Origin: Verticillium longisporum
Taxonomy: Eukaryota; Ascomycota; Sordariomycetes; Glomerellales; Plectosphaerellaceae
Assembly (NCBI GenBank): GCA_019188255.1
Contig: JAETXT010000016.1
Coordinates: forward strand, 1,178,001 to 1,242,000
Length of the DNA: 64,000 nucleotides
Direction of reading: 5' to 3'
Shown: positions 52,251-61,562 of the stretch, one piece after another
Layout of the letters: the number at the start of each line of letters is the position of its first letter
Position numbering within the stretch: position 1 is the stretch's first letter
Translations under genes and position numbers: made by a program
Notes under the pieces: generated by a model
The model's input: the letters and a program-made list of their open reading frames with translations, nothing else
The model's database searches: none
What the model was told of the DNA's origin: nothing

Positions 52251-55200
52251 TTCTTTAATTTCTATAATCTATAATTAGATTAAGCTAAGTAATAGATTAA
52301 ACTAAGTATATTAGGATTTAGAAGCGAATTATTTATTATATTAATTAATAATTAGACGATAAGCTAATAAGGACGTTATCGGAATCGTCGAGAGATAATT
52401 ATAGTAGAAAGATTATATTTAAACTAGGATCCTTTTCGCTAGAATATTGCTAGACTATCGAAGAGCCTTCTCGATAAGCGGAACCTTAATTATAGGTATT
52501 CTAGGCCTTAATTAAGGAACTCCGAGAATAGAGGCTAGAAAATCGATTTCTAATTTAATATTTTACTAAATAGACTCTAATTATAAAGAATTATAATAAA
52601 CCTCCTATTTATAATTATAAGATATTCGAGGAGGATATTATAATTATTTAAATTAATAATTAATTTATTATTATTAAAGCTAGAAATACTTTCTAGTTTA
52701 ATATAAATATAGCTTAAATCGTTAAATAATCGATAATTAAATTTACTTATATTCTTTAAATAGTATAGCGAAACTATATATAAAACCTAGAAACGATTTA
52801 CTAAGAGGATCTTAATATTAATAATATAAATATCTATTAAAGGGACTTTTAAAGCTTTATTAAGCGAGAATACCTCTTAAAGGACCTATAAAACCTAGTT
52901 TATTAGGAATAGCTATATTTATTATACTTTAAGGGTAATAGAGATATCTCCTCTTTAATATTCTTTAATTATTAAAAAAGCATTTACTAATTATTTAGCG
53001 AAAGTATAGACTATAGTAAAGAGTATACTTTTAAATACTTTTAATAGCTCTTTTACTTTATATAGGATAAATTAATAGAATATTATATTCCTATTAAGGA
53101 TATTAGAATAGTTATATATAAAGTTTAGAGAGTATAGGATGCTAATTAATTATAGAATAAATAATAAGAGAATAAGAAATAAATATATTCTTAATTAAAC
53201 TAGGGCGAATAATATAATATAGTATCTATATATAGGGGGCCTAAGAGAGAAACCTTATAAAATTAATTATTAGCGAAACGAGGACGACCTTTATACTATA
53301 ATAGAGGGACTACTCCTCGCTAAATAAGGAACCCGAATCTATACTCTATAAGAACTCTATCTAGAGGCTGAGGGGCCGCCTTTATAATATTTATAAATAT
53401 ATACTTCTATTATAATAAAACTAGCTACTAGGTATAAAATTACCTATAGCTAGACCCCTAGAGATATAAAGCTATAGTTATAAATATATAATTACTTAAA
53501 TTCGAGGGTATCTAGGTAATAGAGCTATTAGAAAACGATTTAGTATAGGCCCTAATTTAAAGAGTATTATACTTAAAATGAATATCGGGAAAACTATTAA
53601 AGTATTAATAATTACTTTATAATAAAATAAAGAGATTAAATTCTCTATTAACCTAGATATTAATACTATAATAGATATTATTAATCTTATTCTCGTTTAA
53701 TTATTAAAATTATAAGAAATAGAAGGTATAGAAGCCCTTAAGCTATAAACGTTTAATAGCTAGATAGCGATTAATTATAGGATATTTATGCTCTTTTTCT
53801 ATTTATTAAATATATAGAATAGCCCTTAATTACTATATTAGCTATTTATATATATAGAATAGCCTAAAGCGTCTAGCTATATACTCCTATTTAATAATAA
53901 TATAGGGAAGGAAGGCATTTAAGTAAATACTTCTATTTAATCTTTTATTTAAAGCTATATATTAAATATAGACCTAGAAGAGTTCGTAAAGATATTAATC
54001 GAGGATAAAGCTAAGGCTTATATCGCTTATATTATTTAGGCTATAATAATAATACTTAATATAATTATCCCTATTATTAACGATTTACCCCTAGATAAGG
54101 GGCGGGTTAAAGTATTTCCTATAGAATTTACTAAATTCGAAGATATTTTCTCTAAAGATTTAGCGAAAGAACTATTAATATTAAAAGATATAGAGTACTT
54201 AGTAGACTTAAAAGAGAGAGCTAAACCCCTTTATAGCCCTATTTACTTATTATTATAGAGGTAATTAGAAGAGCTCTATTATTATATTATAGAAGGGGAA
54301 GCTATAAAGAAGATTAAAAAGTTTATTAGCTCTATAAGGGCCTTAGTCCTATTCGTACTAAAGAAGGATAGGAGCTTATATTTATATATAGACTATTAAG
54401 GCCTTAATATAATTACGATAAAGAACTATTACTTTCTTCTATTAATAGGCGAACTTTTAGACCGCTTTATAGGAGTAAAGTACTTTTCTAAGGTCGATAT
54501 CTAGGACGCTTATTACTAGATTCGTATTAAGAAGAGCGATTAATAGAAAATAGCTTTCCAGATAAGATATAAATATTATAAATATATTATAATATTATTC
54601 GGATTAATAAATACTCTTATTACTTTCTAAATATATATTTACTAAGTATTTACTAGATTATTAAACGACTTCTATATTACTTATTTAGATAATATATTAA
54701 TCTATTTATAAATAAAGGAGGAATATATAGCCTACTTCTAATAAGTCCTAAAGAGACTTCGGGACTTCGAGCTCTTTATTAAATAATCGAAGTATTTATT
54801 TTATTAAGATAAAGTAGAATTCCTAGGATTTATTATCTTAAAAGAAGGTATAGCTATAGATCTAAACTATATCCGAGCTATAGCTAAATAGTAACCCCTA
54901 GAATCCTTTAAGGATATATAAATATTCCTAGGCTTTATAAACTTCTATAAATAGTTTATAGAGGGCTATTTAAAAATAATAGCCCCTTTATCTACTCTAT
55001 TAAAGGGAAGCATTATAGGGGTTAAAAAGGGGCTATTTAAATAGCTATATAAGGCTTAGAAGGTATTTAAATAGTTAAAAATTATATTTACTATTATTAC
55101 GATTTTAAGATATTAGGACTATATATTAGAAGGCTAGGTCGAGATCGATATATTTAATAATACTATCTTAGGGATCTTTAATTAAAAGTATAAAAATAGG

Positions 55201-56646
55201 TAGAGGCTAGTTATTTATTATTTATAGAAATTATTACTAATTAAATAATAATAAAGTATTAAATAATAAGAATTACTCGTAATTATAGAAAGCCTTAAAT
55301 ATTAGCATTATTACTTAGAGGGTATAGGATAGGTTTTTCTTATATTAATTAATTATTAAGCTCTTAAAGGTATTATATAAATATTAATAAGAGACCTTTA
55401 AAGAAGGCTTATATAATAAATATATAGATTATTATCTTTTAATTTTAAAATCTAATATTAGCTTAGAGTTATAAATCTAGCTAATAGCCTGTTAAAGCGA
55501 TTAGATTATATAGGGGAATAAGTATTAATAAATAATATATTTCCTACTTTATTTAAAAAGCTATAGCTAATAGAAGACCTAGCTATAGACGTTTAGCGAA
55601 CTATTACTAAGACTAAGCTAAAGGATACTATAAATAGAGCTTATATCTAAGCTATAAGGGTAACCCTATAAAGATAGAAGCCTATCCCTATATAAGAACG
55701 ATATTATAGCTCTAGGGAAAAGGGGATTTTACCCTTTAAGCGAAGGGTAAAATATATTTATATTATTATTAAGAAAAAAATAAAGAAAGAAGCTCTTTCT
55801 CGACTTTAAAGCTAAAAAGCTAAGGTTAAGAAGTTAGCGATAATTCGCTAGGAGATTATTTAAATAGAGTCTAAGGATCTAGGAGAATCTAGGGTTATTA
55901 TTCTAGATTAATATATCCTATATTCTATTATAAAAGAGCTTATAAACAATAAAATAGTATTAAAGCCTATTTCTATTTTAGAATTTAAGAACTTAATTAG
56001 AGGTCTATAAGCTATTAATCCGGGATATTTTCTCTAAAAGGAGAATATAAGCTAATAAGCTAGAAGAAGAGTAAAGTATACTTTAGATAAATAAAGTACC
56101 TTCCTCTTTAAGGGATAATTTATTATCCTTCTATAAAGGATTCTCTATAAGGAGTTATTAAAATAGTACTATAATAATCTATAAATAGGATATATAGGGG
56201 CTAATAAGACCCTCGAACTTCTAAGGAGAAAGTTCTATTAGGAGAATATATTAATAGATATATATTAATATATTACTAAGTATTTAGTATATTAAGGGAT
56301 ATAAATACTCTAATATAAGCTATATAGGAAGCTATAATTACTATTACTCCTATTATATCCCTTTTAAGAGATCTCTTTAGACTTTATTATAGATCTAATA
56401 TTAATAATAAAGGATAATAATCTAGAATATAATTCTATCTTTATTACTATAGATCGTTTTATAAAAATTACTTAGTTCCTAATAATCTATAAGATATTTA
56501 TAGCTATAGGCTTAAGTACTATTCTTTATAAAGAAATAGAATATCGGTTTAGGACTCTAGAGGGTATTATAAATAATAAGGATAAGCTCCTTATTAGTTA
56601 ATTCTAGGAGGAATTCTATTAAGAAAGAGTAATTAAATATTATTTA
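52251..56646 (+). mobile_element. Gypsy-1 copy F: gag, protease, RT, RNase H, most of integrase
   Basis: Most complete Gypsy-1 coding region: leader and gag (about 52300-53950), protease/linker (about 53960-54170), RT (about 54190-54780, with V-D-x-R-G-L-N-like and F-G-L-x-N-T patterns), RNase H (about 55090-55440), the zinc-binding linker and integrase (about 55450-56646). The RT catalytic motif reads Y-L-D-N (54682-54693), the second Asp codon GAT having become AAT by a RIP-type change. Integrase stops at 56646, just before the expected T-A-Y-H-P-Q-T-D-G region, where the Fot1-like transposon is inserted. The sequence beyond the transposon is not the continuation. Confidence 0.85.
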
Positions 56647-56690
56647 ACGTAATCCACAAGCGAGTGGTTCACCCAAGCGAGTGGTTCACT
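56647..56690 (+). repeat. Left terminal inverted repeat of the Fot1-like element
   Basis: Begins ACGTAATCC. It contains two direct copies of AAGCGAGTGGTTCAC (56658-56672 and 56675-56689) separated by CC, likely transposase-binding iterons. Confidence 0.93.
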
Positions 56691-56744
56691 TCGCCCGGGC
56701 CCACGACCTACACCTGAATTCTACAGATTCCACCTCCGCCCGCG

Positions 56745-58404
56745 ATGGAGACTCTTTCAAAAGAAGGTCAATTATTCCTTGCTATCCAAGCTATGGACAA
56801 TGACCCGAACCTAAGCGCCCGGAGTGCTGCGAGGATCTACACCGTCCCCTTAACGACGCTCCTCCGACGCCAGAAGGGCAAACCCTCCCGACGCGAAAGC
56901 CCGCCCAATTCTGCCAAATTAACAGTACTAGAAGAGAAAACTATTGTCGAATATATCCTTGACCTAGATGCGCGATCTTACCCTCCCCGGTTGGGTGAGG
57001 TCGGAGATATGGCGAATCGCCTGCTTGCCGACCGTGACGCGCCACGCGTCGGGAAGAACTGGGCCGCAAACTTCGTCAAACGGCAACCAGAGCTCCGGAC
57101 GCGTTTCTTTCGCAAGTACGACTACAAGAGGGCCCAATGCGAAGATCCGGACGCGATAAACGCGTGGTTCCGCCTCGTGCATAACATGATCGCCAAGTAC
57201 GGCATCCAAGAGGCTGACATGTACAACTTTGACGAGACCGGCTTCCAGATGGGCGTTATCGCCAACGGAATGGTCGTGACCAGTTCGGAAAGACGGTCCA
57301 ATGTGAAGATGAGGCAGCCAGGCAACCGGGAATGGGTTACGGTGATCCAGGGCGTTGGCGCGTTGGGTTTCTCCGTCCCGCCGTTCATCGTGGTTTCGGG
57401 CAAGTACCACCTCTCGAGCTGGTACCAGGACGACGCGATTTCTCGCGACTGGAGAATCGCAACATCTCCAAACGGCTGGACGACGAATGATATTGGTCTG
57501 GAATGGATTCGGCATTTTGACAGGCATACAAAGTCCCGTACTTCGGGCGGTTATCGCCTACTGATCCTGGATGGCCACGAAAGTCACCACTCGGTCGACT
57601 TCGAACTCTACTGCAAGGAGAACAACATCATCACACTCTGTATGCCTCCTCATTCGTCACATCTACTCCAGCCTCTCGATGTTGGGTGTTTTGGCCCACT
57701 AAAGAAAGCATACGGTCGGCAAATCGAGGATAGGATGAGGGCGGGTACAACGCACATCAGCAAAGAGGACTTCTTCCCGGCGTTTTCGGCTGCATTTCAG
57801 CAAGCAATGACAGAAAAAACATCCAGGGAGGCTTTCGAGGAGCGGGGCTTGTCCCCATAACCCGGAAACAGTCCTGTCAAAGCTGGATGTGAGGTTGAGG
57901 ACGACGACGCCTCCGGGGACGTCCCACGGGGAGCGTGATTCTTGGGTCTCTAAGACGCCCACTAACCTGCTCGAGGCAGGTTCCCAGACTGACTTCATCA
58001 AAGGGCGAATCTCACGCCACCAGGGAAGCTCCCCAACGTCAATTTTAGATGCTGTTGACTATCTTGCGAAGGGGACGCGGGGTGTTATGCACCAGATCGC
58101 TCTTTTGAAGTCAGAGGTTATGATCCTTCGAGAGGAAAATGCTACACTAAGCCGACGCCGGAGGGCCAAAAAGCTACGTCTCCGGGAAGGAGGAAGCATG
58201 GCTGTAGGCGAGGGACAGGACAAGATTGCTCAGAAGGAAGTAGATATCCAGATAAAAGAGGAAACGCTGCAGAACCCGGGTCCCGCGTCGTGGTCCCAGC
58301 CGAAGAAACGATGCTGTAGCGTATGCGGGAAGACCGGCCACAACGCGAGAACTTGTCAGGTAGCTATCTCATCGTCTGCAAAAGACGAGGAGGAGTGGTT
58401 TTAA
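56745..58404 (+). pseudogene. Fot1-like transposase, frame-disrupted
   Basis: Encodes a Pogo/Fot1-type DDE transposase that would cut the element out at its inverted repeats and reinsert it at TA. The first open part (56745-57860, 371 aa) has an N-terminal psq-type helix-turn-helix (about residues 5-45), a CENP-B-type DNA-binding domain (about 60-125) and the DDE core. The catalytic acids are D163 (N-F-D-E-T-G-F), D276 (L-I-L-D-G-H) and D312 (Q-P-L-D-V-G), the last pair 35 residues apart. It ends at a premature TAA (57858-57860). The rest of the protein continues in the +1 frame to 58404: a coiled-coil/basic region, then a CCHC zinc knuckle (C-x2-C-x4-H-x4-C, 58315-58356). The shift fits a net loss of two bases (or gain of one) near 57843-57858. 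No RIP-type stops are present. The truncated first part keeps all three catalytic residues. Confidence 0.9.
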
Positions 58405-58461
58405 TTGATTTACGGCGTTTGGGTTGAGGTTTTCCTCGGAATGTTTGTCGGGTCGGGGTGA

Positions 58462-58505
58462 AGTGAACCACTCGCATGGGTGAACCACTCGCTTGTGGAT
58501 TACGT
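58462..58505 (-). repeat. Right terminal inverted repeat of the Fot1-like element
   Basis: Inverse of the left repeat with one difference: the inner iteron reads ATGCGAGTGGTTCAC instead of AAGCGAGTGGTTCAC. Followed by TA at 58506. Confidence 0.93.
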
Positions 58506-60231
58506 TAAGTCTATATTTAATATATAGCCCTAGGTAAAGGATTAAGTAGAAGTATTTACTTAAATGCCTTCCTTCCCTATACTATCGTTAGATAGGAGTA
58601 TATAGCTAGACCCTTTAGGCTATTCTATATATATAAATAGCTAGTATAGTAATTAGGGGCGGTTCTATATATCTAGTAAGTAGAAAAAGAGTATAAATAT
58701 CCTATAATTAATTACTATCTAGCTATTAAACGTTTATAATTTAGAGGCTTCTATACCTTCTATTTCTTATAACTTTAATAATTAAACGAGAATAGGATTA
58801 ATAATATCTACTATAATATTAATATCTAAGTTAATAGAGAATTTAATCTCCTTACTTTATTATAGGGTAATCGCTAATACTTTAGCGGTTTTCCCGATAT
58901 TTATTTTAAGTATAATACTTTTTAGGTCGGGGCCTATGCTAAGTCGTTTTCTAAGAGCTCTATTACCTAGACGCCCTCGAATTTAGGTAACTATATACTT
59001 ATAATTATAGTTTTATATCTCTAGGGGTCTAGCTATAGGCAATTTTATACCTAGTAGCTAGTTTTATTATAATAGAAGTATATATTTATAGATATTATAG
59101 GAGCGGCCCCTCAGCCTCTAGATAGAGTTCTTATAGAGTATAGGTTCGGGTTCCTCGTTTAGCGAGGAGTAGTCCCTCTATTATAGTATAAGGGTCGTCC
59201 TTATTTCGTTAACGATTAGTCCTATAGGGTTTCTCTCTTAGGCCCCCTATATATAAGTATTATATTATATTATTCGCCCTAGTTCGATTAAGAGTATATT
59301 CGTTTCCTATTCTCTTATTACTTATTCTATAATTAGTTAACGTCCTATATTCTCTAAGCTTTATATATAACTATTCTAATATCCTTAATAGGAATATAAT
59401 ATTCTATTAACTTATCTTATATAAAATAAAGGAGCTATTAGAAGTATCCGAAAATATACTCTTTATTATAATCTATACTTTTATTAAATAATTAGTAAAT
59501 GCTTTCCTAATAATTAAAGAATATTAAAAGGGAGATATCTCTATTACCCTTAAAGTATAATAAATATAGCTATTCCCGATAAGCTAGGTTTTATAAATCC
59601 TTTAAAAGGTATTCTCGCTTAATAAAGCTTTAAAAGTCCCCTTAATAGATACTTATATCGTTAATATTAAGGTCCTCTTAGTAAATCGCTTTTAGGTTTT
59701 ATATATAATTTCGCTATACTATTTAAAGAATATAAGTAAATTTAATTATCGATTATTTAATAATTTAGGCTATATTTATATTAAGCTAGAAAGCATTTCT
59801 AGCCTTAATAGTAATAAGCTAGTTATTAATTTAAGCGATCGTAGCATCCTCCTCGAATATCTTATAATTATAAATAAAAGGCTTATTATAATTCTTTATA
59901 ATTAGAATCTATTTAATAAAGTATTAGATTAGAAGTCGATTTTCTAGCCTCTATTCTTAGAGTTCCTCGACTAGGGCCTAGAATACCTATAATTAAGGTT
60001 CTATTTATCGAAAAAGCTCTTTAATAGTCTAGTAATACTCTAGCGAAAAGGATCCTAGTTTAAGTATAGTCTTTCTATTACGATTATCTCTTAACGATTC
60101 CGATAGCATCCCTACTAGCTTATCGTCTAATTATTAATTACTATAATTAGCAATTCGCTTCTAAGTCCTAGTATACTTAGTTTAATCTATTACTCGGCCT
60201 AATCTAATTATAGGTTATAGAAGTTAAAGAA
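58506..60231 (-). mobile_element. Gypsy-1 copy G: 5' internal (gag) region, minus strand
   Basis: Reverse-complement counterpart of about 52251-53968. It ends at the transposon at the position equivalent to about 53967, just upstream of protease/RT. It is less AT-converted than the equivalent at 38215-39391. The rest of the element is missing, because the other side of the transposon is the integrase of copy F. Confidence 0.83.
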
Positions 60232-60422
60232 TATAAAAGTATTAAGCTAAGGGCCTTAATTAGGGAAAGTAGATAGTTCGGATTTCAATCGGCGTATTAG
60301 TATTATAACTTTAACTTATCGAGGCTATTAAGTATAGCCTTAACTCTATTTATAAACTAGATCTTATCGCCGATCTATCGGCGATAACCCGCTACTAGAC
60401 GTCTAACGTCTAACTCCTTATA
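60232..60422 (-). repeat. Gypsy-1 5' LTR, 191 bp, inverted (copy G)
   Basis: Inverted LTR adjoining the inverted gag region. The outer flank at 60423 is Gypsy-2 leader sequence, so copy G had inserted into Gypsy-2. Confidence 0.9.
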
Positions 60423-60493
60423 ATTAACGATTATCTTTTAATAAAAAATTAGGAATTATATATAGATCGATTAGAATATATAGTTATTATTAT
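60423..60493 (-). mobile_element. Gypsy-2 leader fragment (copy H)
   Basis: Matches the 5' leader of Gypsy-2 next to the LTR (about 10115-10184). Only 71 bp remain before the Gypsy-1 LTR. Confidence 0.7.
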
Positions 60494-60663
60494 TATTAGA
60501 CTTTACTCTTAGGGGTATAGGATTATTAATATAAATAGTTTACTATCCTATACTATTAGTATCTAGGCGGATACCCCTATTAGTAGAGTGCCCTAGCCCT
60601 AGGACTCTAGTAGAGTCTAGCTAGAGTCCGTAGCTAGAGTAGCCTCTATAAGTGCCCTTAATA
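60494..60663 (-). repeat. Gypsy-2 5' LTR, 170 bp, inverted (copy H)
   Basis: Shares the distinctive core around TATCTAGGCGGATACCCC and GAGTGCCCTAGCCCTAGG with the LTRs at 10185 and 21210, with degenerate CTTAATA and TATTAGA ends. Confidence 0.8.
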
Positions 60664-60936
60664 GTTTATCTCTTTATTAATTATACTAGAGTAATATTTT
60701 AATAAATAGATAATTATCTTTAATAAAAAAATTAAAGATTATATATAGGAATAATTAGAAAATTTAATTATTATTACTATTATAACTTTATATTAAATAT
60801 ATAGAATATTAATATAAAAGAGTTATTCTACTTAGATTATTCTAGTATATAGTACTAGCTATATATATATCTACTTAGGGTAAGTACTTAGTACTAGGGC
60901 TCTAGGACTTCCTTTAGCGGATAGATATATCTAATA
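60664..60936 (-). repeat. Second Gypsy-2 leader and LTR remnant, variant subtype
   Basis: The first 110 bp repeat the Gypsy-2 leader (TTATCTTTAATAAAAAA type, 60710-60770). The rest (about 60770-60936) aligns with the inverted variant LTR at 17131-17290, sharing GGCTCTAGGACTTCCT and an ending like CTAATA. It is strongly degraded. Confidence 0.6.
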
Positions 60937-61260
60937 ATAGCTATATAGCTAGGTTAGCTACTTAATTAGGAATTATATTAACTTTATTTAAAAGCCTTAA
61001 TAATAGTAATATTATAGTCTTTTTTAAAAAAGCTTTTTATAATTATTAATTAAGTTAATATAAAGAAAAAATATATAATATAGTTTTTACTATTAGAATA
61101 GCTATATTATTAAGATAGCTACTTAACTAGGATTTATATTATATTTAGTTTTCTTATTTAAATATAATTATAAGTTTATATTCTTATACTAGATATCTTA
61201 TTTCTAGAGAAGTACTAATAGTCTACTAGTATATATAACCTATATTAGTATAAGTTCCCT
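60937..61260. other. AT-rich, RIP-like unassigned sequence
   Basis: No gene seen. CA/TG remain nearly absent. An imperfect direct repeat of about 40 bp (a stretch with GCTACTTAATTAGGAATTATA versus GCTACTTAACTAGGATTTATA) occurs at about 60955 and 61120. The RIP-like composition fades at about 61255-61330, which marks the boundary with the KGD2 promoter. Confidence 0.5.
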
Positions 61261-61423
61261 AATGTCCTATTATCGTACTAGCTACTTACTAAGCTATTCG
61301 ATAGGTAGATATCTGTTTATTAAGATTCTGATCGGAGCAGTACGGAACACAACGCTAACTCTCGGGCCATCTCAGGTACCCGTCAGGTCAATTAAGCGTT
61401 TCCTCCATTCCCGGCAGCTGCAC

Positions 61424-61430
61424 TATATAA
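61424..61430 (+). promoter_or_regulatory. TATA box of KGD2
   Basis: TATATAA followed by AAAA, 133 bp upstream of the start codon. A pyrimidine-rich stretch (TTCCTCCTCC, about 61460-61470) follows and is a plausible transcription start region. The promoter available between the RIPed block and the start codon is only about 300 bp. Confidence 0.5.
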
Positions 61431-61434
61431 AAAC

Positions 61435-61455
61435 ATGGCCTCTATGCCTCGCTAA
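61435..61455 (+). other. Possible six-codon upstream ORF before KGD2
   Basis: ATG...TAA coding M-A-S-M-P-R between the TATA box and the main start. It is in the transcript only if transcription begins within about 10 bp of the TATA box, so it is more likely upstream of the mRNA 5' end. Confidence 0.2.
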
Positions 61456-61562
61456 GCCTCGACTTCCTCCTCCGTATAACAGTAACAACACCTCACGCCA
61501 GCGTCGACTCAGCGAAACCGTCCGAACATTATCTCACCGGATCTCTTGCTTTAACCTTCATT

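Larger units (their letters stand above)
56647..58505 (+). mobile_element. Fot1/Pogo-like Tc1/mariner-superfamily DNA transposon, 1859 bp
   Basis: Complete by its ends: 44-bp terminal inverted repeats (56647-56690 and 58462-58505, one mismatch) and TA on both sides (56645-56646 and 58506-58507). Size, 44-bp inverted repeats and TA target match the Fot1 family of filamentous fungi (Fot1 itself is about 1.9 kb with 44-bp repeats). It carries one transposase gene, frame-disrupted near 57850. Composition is normal and CA/TG are abundant, in sharp contrast to the flanks, so it escaped RIP. Its two flanks belong to different Gypsy-1 copies in opposite orientation. Confidence 0.95.

Noticed and set aside
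56964..57527. Long minus-strand open frame (187 codons) and shorter overlapping frames within the transposon
   Set aside because: Shadows of the transposase coding sequence in GC-rich DNA; the plus-strand frame has the DDE motifs.
57699..58001. 100-codon minus-strand frame
   Set aside because: Shadow of the transposase across the frame disruption.
1..61260. CRISPR array, tRNA or rRNA genes
   Set aside because: No regularly spaced repeats, no tRNA-like A/B boxes with cloverleaf and no rRNA-like sequence noticed; repeats are all LTR-derived.
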